64,000 nt of DNA from Flavobacteriaceae bacterium UBA7684. GTDB taxonomy: Bacteria; Bacteroidota; Bacteroidia; Flavobacteriales; Flavobacteriaceae. Each line of letters begins with the position of its first letter. Position 1 is the stretch's first letter. The position numbers were made by a program, and so were the translations under genes. Below the pieces are notes generated by a model. The model worked only from the letters and a program-made list of their open reading frames with translations, did no database searches and was not told where the DNA came from. Below, piece after piece: positions 24,036 to 32,641 of the stretch. The stretch spans positions 73,111-137,110 of the forward strand of contig DLGW01000016.1 in the NCBI GenBank assembly GCA_002482885.1, read 5' to 3'.

Positions 24036-26132
24036 ATGAGTAATAAAGGCATATATATAGCAACCAGCGAAACCGACAGTGGAAAGTCATTAATTACTTT
24101 GGGATTAATGTCTATGTTATTAGGAAAAACGGCGCGTGTAGGTTATTTTAGACCGATTGTAGAAGATAGCGACGAGGGATTTTTTGACAATCATATTGAA
24201 ACCGTCATTAGTCATTTTGGACTCGACATTCCGTTTGATAAAGCTTTTTCGTTTACTAAATCTCAGTTCATTAAAAAGAAAAGCCAAGGCAAATTAGGCG
24301 AAATCATTGACGCCATTATTGACCGATACAAAGAACTAGAAGAAGGTTATGATTTTATTTTAGTAGAAGGCACTAGTTTTATCGGAGATTCTGCGGTAAT
24401 TGAACTGGAAATTAATGTTCAAATCGCCAAAAACTTAAGAATTCCAACCATTATTGTAGGTAGCGGAGTGAAAAGAAATATCGATGAAATGATAGATTCT
24501 TTAACCATTGCTTATAATTTATTCCGTGCCAAAGATGTAGAAGTGGTGGCTTTAATTGCCAACAAAGTAAATCCTGAATTTGTTTACACTTTAAAAAACA
24601 AACTTCGACAAACGTTACCTCCACAGATTTTATGTTATACCGTGCCCGCTATTCAGCAATTGGCCAATCCATCTATTCAAGAAATTGTAAAAATTCTGAA
24701 TGCCAAAGTTTTGTTTGGGAATGAATACATCAACAATCAAATCAGCAGTTATAGTGTAGGCGCCATGCAATTAAGAAATTACTTATTGCATTTAAAAGAA
24801 AATGCTTTAGTGATTACTCCAGGAGACCGAGCTGATATTATTTTAGGGGTATTACAAGCCCACCAATCCGCCAATTACCCTAAAATTTCGGGTATTGTTT
24901 TAACCGGAAGTATTTTACCCGAAGATTCTATTTTAAAATTAATTGAAGGATTAAATAATTTGGTGCCGATTATTTCGGTAGACGAAGGCACTTATATAGT
25001 CACCAATAAAATTGGTGATATTAAATCTAAAATCTACGCCAACAACAAAAATAAAATTGAGATTTCTATAGAAACTTTTGACAAATTTGTCAACGTAGAT
25101 AAAATAGCCCAACGATTAGTCACTTTTGAAGCCGATGGAATTACGCCCAAAATGTTTCAATACAATTTAGTAAAACGCGCTAAAAAGAACCGCAAACGCA
25201 TTGTTTTACCCGAAGGTACCGATGATAGAATTATTATTGCCGCCTCTAGGTTATTGGCCATGGATGTGGTAGATATTATTATTCTGGGAAACAAAAAAGC
25301 CATTGAAAGTAAAGTAGCCTCGTTGGGAATCCATTTTGATTATTCTAAAATACAAATCATCAATCCATCGGAATCAGAACATTATTTAAATTATGTTGAG
25401 ACTTATTTTGAATTGCGCAAACACAAAGGCATGACTATAGAAGTGGCCAAAGATTTAATGTTAGACGTTTCTTATTTTGGCACCATGATGGTGTATAAAG
25501 GACATGCCGATGGAATGGTTTCTGGCGCCGCGCATACTACGCAACACACCATACGTCCCGCGTTACAATTCATTAAAACCAAACCGGGAACCACTTTAGT
25601 TTCTTCAGTATTTTTTATGTGTTTAGAAGACCGTGTTTCTATATTCGGAGACTGCGCCATTAATCCCAATCCAACGGCCGAGGAATTGGCAGAAATTGCG
25701 ATTTCGTCTGCAGATTCCAGCATCGCCTTTGGCATAGAACCTAAAATTGCCATGTTGTCCTATTCGTCTGGAACTTCAGGAACCGGAGATGAAGTAGACA
25801 AAGTACGTAAAGCCACCGAAATTGTAAAACAAAAACGTCCGGATTTAAAAATCGAAGGTCCTATACAATATGATGCCGCAGTGGATAAAGAAGTAGGAAA
25901 AAGCAAAATGCCCGATTCCGAAGTGGCCGGACAAGCCAGCGTGTTAATCTTTCCAGACTTAAACACCGGAAACAACACCTATAAAGCCGTTCAAAGAGAA
26001 ACAGGCGCTTTAGCCATTGGCCCCATGTTACAAGGATTAAACAAACCCGTAAATGATTTAAGCAGAGGATGTACTGTTGATGACATATTAAACACTGTAA
26101 TAATAACCGCCCTTCAGGCACAAGAAATTTAA
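24036..26132 (+). CDS. pta: Phosphate acetyltransferase (long form)
   Basis: Pta converts acetyl-CoA and phosphate to acetyl phosphate. The 698-aa long form has an N-terminal P-loop domain related to dethiobiotin synthetase (TSETDSGKSLITLG), a DRTGG-type regulatory middle domain (about 215-330) and a C-terminal PTA/PTB catalytic domain (from about 372, RKRIVLPEGTDDRI, DGMVSGAAHTT, SYSSGTSGTGDEVDKV). It is followed after 4 nt by ackA, giving the usual acetate/ATP operon. Confidence 0.96.
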   Translation: MSNKGIYIATSETDSGKSLITLGLMSMLLGKTARVGYFRPIVEDSDEGFFDNHIETVISHFGLDIPFDKAFSFTKSQFIKKKSQGKLGEIIDAIIDRYKELEEGYDFILVEGTSFIGDSAVIELEINVQIAKNLRIPTIIVGSGVKRNIDEMIDSLTIAYNLFRAKDVEVVALIANKVNPEFVYTLKNKLRQTLPPQILCYTVPAIQQLANPSIQEIVKILNAKVLFGNEYINNQISSYSVGAMQLRNYLLHLKENALVITPGDRADIILGVLQAHQSANYPKISGIVLTGSILPEDSILKLIEGLNNLVPIISVDEGTYIVTNKIGDIKSKIYANNKNKIEISIETFDKFVNVDKIAQRLVTFEADGITPKMFQYNLVKRAKKNRKRIVLPEGTDDRIIIAASRLLAMDVVDIIILGNKKAIESKVASLGIHFDYSKIQIINPSESEHYLNYVETYFELRKHKGMTIEVAKDLMLDVSYFGTMMVYKGHADGMVSGAAHTTQHTIRPALQFIKTKPGTTLVSSVFFMCLEDRVSIFGDCAINPNPTAEELAEIAISSADSSIAFGIEPKIAMLSYSSGTSGTGDEVDKVRKATEIVKQKRPDLKIEGPIQYDAAVDKEVGKSKMPDSEVAGQASVLIFPDLNTGNNTYKAVQRETGALAIGPMLQGLNKPVNDLSRGCTVDDILNTVIITALQAQEI

Positions 26133-26136
26133 TCTT

Positions 26137-27330
26137 ATGAAAGTACTAGTATTAAATTCGGGAAGCTCTTCGCTAAAATTTCAAATTATTGAAATGCCCT
26201 CAGAAAAAGTATTGTGCCAAGGATTGGTAGAACGGATAGGAGAAAAAAGTAGTGTATTTCACTACAAAATCGGAAATCAAAAAATCACCGAAGAAACCGA
26301 AATTCCAAACCATAAAAAAGGCTTAGAATTGGTGGCGCAAAAAATGATGGATAAGAGTGTTGGTGTGATTCAATCTGCCAAAGAAATCGAAGCCGTTGGG
26401 CATCGGGTAGTACACGGAGGTAATTTATTTTCGGAAACCACTCTGATTGACGAAAATGTTAAAAATGCCATTAAAGATTTATTTTCTTTAGCACCTCTAC
26501 ATAATCCTGCCAATTATGAAGGCATAGTGGTGGCAGAAGAAATTTTTCCGAACAGTAAACAGATTGCTGTTTTTGATACAGCATTCCACCAAAGTATTCC
26601 GGAGCATGCATATAGATATGCGATTCCTACCGAAATATCCGATAAGAATAAAATCAGATTGTACGGTTTTCATGGTACCAGTCATAAATATGTTTCCGAA
26701 AAAGCGATTGATTTCTTAGGCTTACAACAATCAAAAATTATTAGCATCCATTTGGGCAATGGTTGTAGTATCACTGCTATTAAAGACGGAAAAAGTATTG
26801 ACCATTCTTTAGGATTCACCCCTGCCAACGGATTAATTATGGGCACCCGAAGCGGAGATATTGATCACTCGGTAATTTTCCATTTAGAAAAAATAGGATA
26901 CAGCACTGCCGAAATCAACAACTTACTAACTAAAAAAAGTGGTATGTTAGGGCTTACCGGACACAGTGATTTACGGGATATTATAGCGAAAGCCGAAAAC
27001 GGAAACCGTGCTTGCCAATTGGCCTTAGACATGAATGTGTATCGCATTAAAAAATATATTGGTGCTTACACTGCGGTATTAAACGGATTAGATGCCATTA
27101 TTTTTACTGCTGGAATCGGGGAAAATTCAGACTACATTCGCGAAAAAGTATGCGAAGGTTTAGATTATTTAGGCATTCAAATCAATACTAAAGAAAATCA
27201 CGAACATTTTTCGGGATTAATGAGCATTCACAAAACACAATCCAAAGTAAAAGTCTTGGTTATTCCTACTAATGAGGAATTAGAAATTGCCAAACAGAGT
27301 TTTGAATTGCTTACTGATTGTTTAGTGTAA
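26137..27330 (+). CDS. ackA: Acetate kinase
   Basis: AckA makes ATP and acetate from acetyl phosphate. The 397-aa ASKHA-fold protein opens with the signature NSGSSSLKFQI and has GHRVVHGG, FDTAFHQ, RLYGFHGTSHKYV, IIFTAGIGENS and the ADP-binding region. Length is normal. It is coupled to pta upstream. Confidence 0.97.
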   Translation: MKVLVLNSGSSSLKFQIIEMPSEKVLCQGLVERIGEKSSVFHYKIGNQKITEETEIPNHKKGLELVAQKMMDKSVGVIQSAKEIEAVGHRVVHGGNLFSETTLIDENVKNAIKDLFSLAPLHNPANYEGIVVAEEIFPNSKQIAVFDTAFHQSIPEHAYRYAIPTEISDKNKIRLYGFHGTSHKYVSEKAIDFLGLQQSKIISIHLGNGCSITAIKDGKSIDHSLGFTPANGLIMGTRSGDIDHSVIFHLEKIGYSTAEINNLLTKKSGMLGLTGHSDLRDIIAKAENGNRACQLALDMNVYRIKKYIGAYTAVLNGLDAIIFTAGIGENSDYIREKVCEGLDYLGIQINTKENHEHFSGLMSIHKTQSKVKVLVIPTNEELEIAKQSFELLTDCLV

Positions 27331-27407
27331 GGTTCAGATTATAATTCTTTCCAATGCCCCACATGTAATATTTGTTTTAAATTGCAGGCATTTCCAAAAG
27401 AATAAAA

Positions 27408-28274
27408 ATGGTTTCTTACAACACAAAAGATTGGTTTACCTTCATTTTTAGGTTACATAAAGCAGATACTTTTAGAAAATTGCTTCCGCTAATGATTGCC
27501 ATTGGCTTATACGCTGGAGCCGTAGCCTACCTAGAATTAGTGCATTGGCAACTTACAGAAAGTAACAGTTACATGAAAAACATTACCATTATGCATAATA
27601 TGCTGGGTTTTGTGATTTCCTTACTGTTGGTTTTTAGAACCAATACCGCTTATGACCGTTGGTGGGAAGGCAGAAAAATGTGGGGGTCTTTAGTAAACAA
27701 CAGCCGAAATTTAGCTTTAAAATTAAGCACTATTTTAACGGATGAAAACGACAAGGCTTTTTACCGAAAAGTAATTCCTGGATATGCTTCTATACTATCC
27801 AAACATTTAACCAACGAAGAAACTGCCAAACAATTATTCGAAGATTTAGAACACGAACTGGAACACCACAAACACCGCCCCAATCAAGTGGCTAGAATGT
27901 TGATTCAAAAAACCAATGATTTATATCGGGCAAAAAAAATATCTGGTGATGAATTGATTATTATTAATTCAGAAATCAGTTCGTTCACCGAAGTTTGTGG
28001 CGCTTGTGAGCGAATTAAAAACACACCTATTCCGTATTCTTACAGTTCTTTTATTAAGAAATTTATTTTTGTATACGTGATGACTTTACCTTTTGGATAC
28101 GTTTTTAGTTTAGGTTATTTGGTGATTCCTGTAGTAGTTTTTATCTTTTATGTTTTAGCCAGTTTAGAATTAATTGCCGAAGAGATTGAAGATCCTTTTG
28201 GCAATGACGCCAATGATTTACCGACTAAAAAAATAGCAGAAAACATTAAAAAACACGTCGAAGAAATTTTATAA
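27408..28274 (+). CDS. Bestrophin-family (UPF0187) membrane channel
   Basis: The 288-aa protein has four predicted membrane segments and the bestrophin-like motifs FRTNTAYDRWWEGRKMWGSLVNNSRNL (partly shown), PYSYSSFIKKF and an acidic EEIEDPFGNDANDLP stretch corresponding to the channel's conserved cytoplasmic loop. Bacterial homologues form pentameric ion channels. It is followed by nadD after 13 nt, with no obvious functional link. Confidence 0.88.
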   Translation: MVSYNTKDWFTFIFRLHKADTFRKLLPLMIAIGLYAGAVAYLELVHWQLTESNSYMKNITIMHNMLGFVISLLLVFRTNTAYDRWWEGRKMWGSLVNNSRNLALKLSTILTDENDKAFYRKVIPGYASILSKHLTNEETAKQLFEDLEHELEHHKHRPNQVARMLIQKTNDLYRAKKISGDELIIINSEISSFTEVCGACERIKNTPIPYSYSSFIKKFIFVYVMTLPFGYVFSLGYLVIPVVVFIFYVLASLELIAEEIEDPFGNDANDLPTKKIAENIKKHVEEIL

Positions 28275-28287
28275 ATCAAACCCATTT

Positions 28288-28869
28288 ATGAAAATAGGAT
28301 TATACTTTGGCACTTTTAACCCCATTCACATAGGGCACTTAATCATTGCCAATCACTTAGCCGAACACAGCGATTTAGACGAAGTTTGGATGGTGGTTAC
28401 ACCGCATAATCCCCTTAAAAAAAAGAATACTTTATTGGCAGACCATCACCGATTGGAAATAGTGCATTTAGCAGTGGCGGAATATCCTAAACTAAAACCC
28501 TGCGACATAGAATTCAAATTGGCTCAACCCAATTATACTGTAATTACCTTAGCCCACTTAAAAGAAAAATATCCCAAATACCATTTTTGTTTATTAATGG
28601 GGCAAGACAATTTACACACTTTTCATAAATGGAAAAACTACGAAGCTATTTTAGAAAATTATGAATTGTACGTTTATCCTAGAATTCATGCAGAAAATCA
28701 AACTTCAGAATTTGATCAACACCCGAAAGTTAAAAACATAGAAGCTCCAATTATTGAATTGTCTTCTACTTTTATTCGGGAACAAATCAAACTCAAAAAA
28801 AACATCAAACCCATGTTGCCTAGTGTGGTTTGGCAATATATAGACCATAATAATTTGTATAAAAAATAA
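28288..28869 (+). CDS. nadD: Nicotinate-nucleotide adenylyltransferase
   Basis: NadD adenylates NaMN to NaAD in NAD synthesis. The 193-aa protein has the nucleotidyltransferase GTFNPIHIGHL (residues 8-18) and the C-terminal SSTFIREQI motif. Its stop overlaps the yraN start by one base (TAATG). Confidence 0.96.
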   Translation: MKIGLYFGTFNPIHIGHLIIANHLAEHSDLDEVWMVVTPHNPLKKKNTLLADHHRLEIVHLAVAEYPKLKPCDIEFKLAQPNYTVITLAHLKEKYPKYHFCLLMGQDNLHTFHKWKNYEAILENYELYVYPRIHAENQTSEFDQHPKVKNIEAPIIELSSTFIREQIKLKKNIKPMLPSVVWQYIDHNNLYKK

Positions 28870-29228
28870 TGGCTCAACACAACGAACTAGGAAAATTCGG
28901 AGAACAAGAAGCGGTAAATTATTTAATCCAACACGGGTATACAATTTTAGAGCGGAATTGGTTTTTTCAGAAAGCCGAAGTGGATATTATTGCTAAAAAA
29001 GAAGGCGTTTTGGCAGTAGTTGAAGTAAAAACCCGTTCCTCTTTATATTTTGGAAATCCACAAGATTTTGTGAATCCCAAAAAAATTCAACTTTTGGTAA
29101 AAGCTATAAATAATTACGTGAATTATAAACAATTAGATGTAGAAGTTCGCTTTGATATTATTGCCATTTACAAATCCGAAACCGCTACAGAGATTGAGCA
29201 TTTAGAAGATGCGTTTTATCATTTTTAG
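28869..29228 (+). CDS. yraN: YraN/UPF0102 endonuclease-like protein
   Basis: The 119-aa protein has the UPF0102 pattern: GKFGEQEAVNYLIQHGYTILERN, AEVDIIAKKEG and VVEVKTRSS, the predicted restriction-endonuclease-like core (E, D, ExK). Its cellular role is poorly known. The stop codon is followed without a gap by a G-rich heptamer array. Confidence 0.92.
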   Translation: MAQHNELGKFGEQEAVNYLIQHGYTILERNWFFQKAEVDIIAKKEGVLAVVEVKTRSSLYFGNPQDFVNPKKIQLLVKAINNYVNYKQLDVEVRFDIIAIYKSETATEIEHLEDAFYHF

Positions 29229-29293
29229 GTGTTGGGTGTTGGGTGTTGGGTGTTGGGTGTTGGGTGTTGGGTGTTGGGTGTTGGGTGTTGGGT
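29229..29293 (+). repeat. Nine-copy GTGTTGG heptamer array (G-quadruplex-type, telomere-like)
   Basis: Nine perfect tandem GTGTTGG units and a partial begin right after the yraN stop codon. Unit junctions give nine GGG runs separated by TGTT, a canonical G-quadruplex pattern on the + strand, the same strand as the yraN mRNA. Three copies of the unit also occur inside rmlD. Confidence 0.97.
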
Positions 29294-29324
29294 GTTGGGT
29301 AACAAAATTAAAAATTCCAATTCA

Positions 29325-29395
29325 TAAGACCTAAAACCCATGACCTAAAACCATTAACCTATTAAAAAAACCTAAAACCCACATGACCTAAAACC
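29325..29395. repeat. CCTAAAACC/ACCTAAAACCCATG repeat segment
   Basis: Four imperfect repeats of ACCTAAAACC follow the heptamer array, separated by about 30 bp of unrelated A/T-rich DNA. They are related to the right arm of the element at 36417-36480. Confidence 0.8.
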
Positions 29396-29419
29396 AAAAA
29401 AGCCCTTTCGGGCTTTTTT
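29396..29419. terminator. Bidirectional terminator between yraN and the DUF3127 gene
   Basis: AAAAAAGCCC and GGGCTTTTTT with a TTTC loop form a perfect 10-bp stem with a T run on either strand, between two convergent genes. Confidence 0.93.
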
Positions 29420-29421
29420 AA

Positions 29422-29793
29422 TTAAAACGGTAAATCGTCATTTGGATCTTCATTGATTTCAGTTACAGGCTGAAAGTGATCTGGCGTTGGTAATGGTGTT
29501 TTTCCTGAAGTCTCAGCACCTAGTTTTTCAACTCTCCAACCTTGAATAGAATTAAAATATTTGGTTTCTCCTTGTGGATTCACCCACTCTCTACCTCTTA
29601 AGTTGATAGAAACTTTAATTTCATCCCCAGCTTTGTAACTATTTAATACATCACATTTATCTTGTGTAAATTCAATCAGGATGTGTTGTGGATATTGTTC
29701 ATCAGTAGTAATTACTACCTCTCTTTTTCTAAAACCGTTAGCACCAAATGTTTTAGTTTCGTCTAATACCTTAATTTTTCCTACTACTTCCAT
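29422..29793 (-). CDS. DUF3127 protein with an SSB-like acidic tail
   Basis: This 123-aa protein fits the Bacteroidetes DUF3127 family, predicted OB-fold-like. It starts MEVVGKIKVLDETKTFGANG; a longer frame to 29859 is rejected because a good promoter (TTG at 29859-29857, TATATTTG at 29834-29827) would lie inside it. The core has KREVVITTDEQYPQHILIEF and INLRGREW. The last residues, DPNDDLPF, closely resemble the C-terminal acidic tip of single-stranded DNA-binding proteins, which recruits repair and replication partners. A ssDNA or nucleoprotein role is inference. Confidence 0.8.
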   Translation of the reverse strand: MEVVGKIKVLDETKTFGANGFRKREVVITTDEQYPQHILIEFTQDKCDVLNSYKAGDEIKVSINLRGREWVNPQGETKYFNSIQGWRVEKLGAETSGKTPLPTPDHFQPVTEINEDPNDDLPF

Positions 29794-29826
29794 ATTGTAA
29801 TTTTTATTCCTGATTAATTTAAAAAA

Positions 29827-29859
29827 CAAATATATTGAAATCCATGTTTGGTACTTCAA
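29827..29859 (-). promoter_or_regulatory. Promoter for the DUF3127 gene (TTG-N22-TATATTTG)
   Basis: Minus-strand TTG at 29859-29857 and TATATTTG at 29834-29827, spacing 22 nt, with a leader of roughly 25-30 nt. Confidence 0.65.
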
Positions 29860-29931
29860 TTAGTTTTCAACAGTTATGAACGATTGTTCACGGATATATT
29901 TTTATCTTAGTTGGCGTTTTAATTCTTACCT

Positions 29932-31089
29932 ATGATTTTTGTTGATAAAACTAATATGACCCGCTGGATTTTTGTCTGCTTCTCGTTTGTATTGGTGGTG
30001 TTTATCGTTTACCAAATCTTACAAATTTTTGTAGTGTTCAAAAATGACGAACGCACCAAAATGGAAATCTGGGCCAAGGCTTTGGAACAGTTAAATAAAG
30101 CCGATGAAAATACCGATGTGGATTTATTGTTATTGGTCATTAAAAACAACACCTCTATTCCGATTATTAAAACCGACGAAAAAGATGAAATCCTAGACAT
30201 GATTAATGTGGATCCGTCCTTTTTAGGGAATAAAGAAAAATCCTTGACCTTGTTAAATGATTTTAAAAACGAAAACACCCCTATTAAATTATCTATAGAC
30301 CAAAAAAGATATCAACTACTGTATTATGGCAATTCCCCCGTGGTGAATAAGTTAAAATACTACCCCCTGATTTTATCCTTGATTATTCTACTATTTATAG
30401 TCATTGTTTATAATTTCTACAGCGCCAATAAATCTGCTTCTGAAAACAATTTGTGGGTGGGAATGGCTAAAGAAACGGCACATCAAATCGGCACGCCATT
30501 ATCTTCGTTAATTGGCTGGTTAGAAATCATGCGCGCCGAAGGGGTAGACGAAACTTATTTACAAGAAATCCAGAATGACATTAATCGACTGCAAGTCATT
30601 ACCGATCGTTTTTCTAGAATTGGTTCTGTTCCCGTTTTAGAAGTTTTAGACATTGTTAAAGAAACTCAGGAAACCGTAGAATATTTAAGAAAAAGAACTT
30701 CTTCACAAATTGAATTTACTTTCAGAGCCCCTAACAGAAGCATTCCTATTTCCTTAAACGGCTCTTTACACAGTTGGACCATTGAAAACCTAGTAAAAAA
30801 TGCCATTGATGCCATGAAGGGCAAAGGCAAATTAAGCATTATCATTTCTGAAAACAATGGTTATGTAAGAATCAAAATAAGTGACACAGGTTCTGGTATT
30901 AGCAAAAATAATTTCAGAAATGTTTTTGAACCTGGTTTTACCACCAAAAAAAGAGGCTGGGGATTGGGATTATCTTTAACCAAAAGAATTGTGGAAGAAT
31001 ATCATTTTGGAAGAATCAAAGTATTGAATTCCGAAATCGGAAAAGGCACTACAATGCAAATCAGTTATAAAAAAACCGAAACAGTTTAA
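29932..31089 (+). CDS. Membrane sensor histidine kinase
   Basis: The 385-aa protein has an N-terminal membrane segment (about 10-36), a periplasmic sensor of about 105 residues, a second membrane segment (about 145-163), then a histidine-kinase core. The H-box is AHQIGTPLSSLIGW with phospho-acceptor His184. The N-box NLVKNAIDAM, G1 SDTGSGI and G2 GWGLGLSLTKRIVEE are intact. No cognate response regulator is adjacent. Its sensing domain is not identifiable. Confidence 0.93.
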   Translation: MIFVDKTNMTRWIFVCFSFVLVVFIVYQILQIFVVFKNDERTKMEIWAKALEQLNKADENTDVDLLLLVIKNNTSIPIIKTDEKDEILDMINVDPSFLGNKEKSLTLLNDFKNENTPIKLSIDQKRYQLLYYGNSPVVNKLKYYPLILSLIILLFIVIVYNFYSANKSASENNLWVGMAKETAHQIGTPLSSLIGWLEIMRAEGVDETYLQEIQNDINRLQVITDRFSRIGSVPVLEVLDIVKETQETVEYLRKRTSSQIEFTFRAPNRSIPISLNGSLHSWTIENLVKNAIDAMKGKGKLSIIISENNGYVRIKISDTGSGISKNNFRNVFEPGFTTKKRGWGLGLSLTKRIVEEYHFGRIKVLNSEIGKGTTMQISYKKTETV

Positions 31090-31327
31090 AGCACATTTTT
31101 AATTTTAAACTTCAACTGTCTCGCCCTTATATTGATTTATACTAAGAACCCTCCCCTTCACTATCGGTCATGGCGATGTATAAAAAACACTAATTTACTT
31201 CAAACTAGCTATTTTATCTTGATTTTTTTTTATCATATGATTGTATTAATATTGTAAAAATTTAACGTATGATTAACTGATTTGCAGTTTTCATCGATTA
31301 AGCCAAATAAAAAAATTAGTTCAGTTC

Positions 31328-32641
31328 ATGATAAAAAAAATCTTTCTCATTTTTTTTCTTTTGATGTTAAAAAATCTTTCTTCCCAGAACTATGTTCCTA
31401 TTGACACGCTTGCTATTTCTGAAAAGGCAATTTTCAAAAAAGATTTTGAGACACGTCATAAATTAAATATTGAGTCTGTAAAGGATGATTTTTCTGGAGA
31501 TTTAAAACGAAAAATGGTCGCTATTTATCAAGATCAATTTGATGATTTTGTAAAAGAGTTAGATAAAGGATCTTTGTACTTTCAAAAAGAAAATCAAGAT
31601 TACCTTGAAAAAATTTTACTTCACATTATAGCGTCTAATCCCGACCTGAAATCAAAAAAAATATTAATTTATTTTTCAAGGGACACAAATGCAAATGCTT
31701 ATAGTATTGGTGATGGAACTCTAGTTATAAATTTAGAATTACTAAAACATCTTGAAACAGAAGGAGAATTAGCCGGTGTTATTTGTCATGAAATATCTCA
31801 TTACACCTTAAATCACCGAAACAAAAGTGTAACTACTTATATAAAAAATCTATTATCAAACGAAACAAAAAAAGAAGAACGAGAAATAAGTCGACTCAAA
31901 TACAATAAACAAAAAAGAGCAGAGAAGCTTATTAAAAATGTTGTTTATTCCAAAAAAAACAAATCAAGAAATCACGAATTAGAAGCAGATTCTTTAGGAT
32001 TAAACTATTTAAAAAAAACAAAATACAATCAAATTAATTTCTTATCTCTTCTTAAACGACTTGAAACATCTGATGAAGAAAAGGATTCATTAATTGAGGC
32101 CGACTACAAAAAATATTTTACCACAAAAAATCAAAAATTCATTCCTGATTGGATGATTATGGAAGATTTTTCTCAATACAGATATTCAAAAGAAAACATC
32201 CTTAAATTTAATATTGACTCTTTAAAAACGCATCCAGACTGTAAAACTAGAATAGAAAAAATAACTATACTAAAGCCAATTGACACAAAAACTGACTTTT
32301 CAATTAATGCAGAATTCTTCAAAAAATTAAAAAATATTTCACAATACGAATTAATTGCGAATTATTATCGTAGTAAAGAATATGGATATTGTTTATATGA
32401 AACATTAAAATTATTAAAATATAAAGAAAACGATACATATTTATTAAAAATGATGTCGAAGAGTTTTACGCAACTTGCTAAATCAAAAAAAGAAATGAGA
32501 CTTAACACATATATTCCAAGTGTTAATCCAAAAGAACAAACCAAAAGCCAACAACAATTTTTTAATTTTATTACAAATATTTCAAACTCTGAAATGGAAA
32601 GACTCCAAAAAGATTTTGAAGAACTAACCAAAAACCTATGA
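31328..32641 (+). CDS. Secreted M48-family metalloprotease
   Basis: The 437-aa protein has a signal peptide (MIKKIFLIFFLLMLKNLSSQ) and an M48 peptidase domain with the zinc motif HEISH (residues 154-158) and the third-ligand segment ELEADSLGL. The remaining C-terminal half is charged and has no clear domain. Its stop overlaps the next start (ATGA), linking it to two further secreted proteins. It may act in periplasmic or outer-membrane protein quality control. Confidence 0.88.
   Translation: MIKKIFLIFFLLMLKNLSSQNYVPIDTLAISEKAIFKKDFETRHKLNIESVKDDFSGDLKRKMVAIYQDQFDDFVKELDKGSLYFQKENQDYLEKILLHIIASNPDLKSKKILIYFSRDTNANAYSIGDGTLVINLELLKHLETEGELAGVICHEISHYTLNHRNKSVTTYIKNLLSNETKKEEREISRLKYNKQKRAEKLIKNVVYSKKNKSRNHELEADSLGLNYLKKTKYNQINFLSLLKRLETSDEEKDSLIEADYKKYFTTKNQKFIPDWMIMEDFSQYRYSKENILKFNIDSLKTHPDCKTRIEKITILKPIDTKTDFSINAEFFKKLKNISQYELIANYYRSKEYGYCLYETLKLLKYKENDTYLLKMMSKSFTQLAKSKKEMRLNTYIPSVNPKEQTKSQQQFFNFITNISNSEMERLQKDFEELTKNL

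Noticed and set aside
25472..26121. Several long minus-strand frames opposite pta
   Set aside because: They lie wholly inside the strongly supported pta coding region and show no family motifs.
29229..29293. Heptamer array considered as a misassembly or adapter artefact
   Set aside because: The same unit also occurs in rmlD and similar short-unit elements recur next to other stop codons, so it appears genuine, although copy number may vary.
29794..29859. Longer N-terminus of the DUF3127 protein
   Set aside because: A well-spaced promoter lies within it and the extra residues do not resemble the family start.
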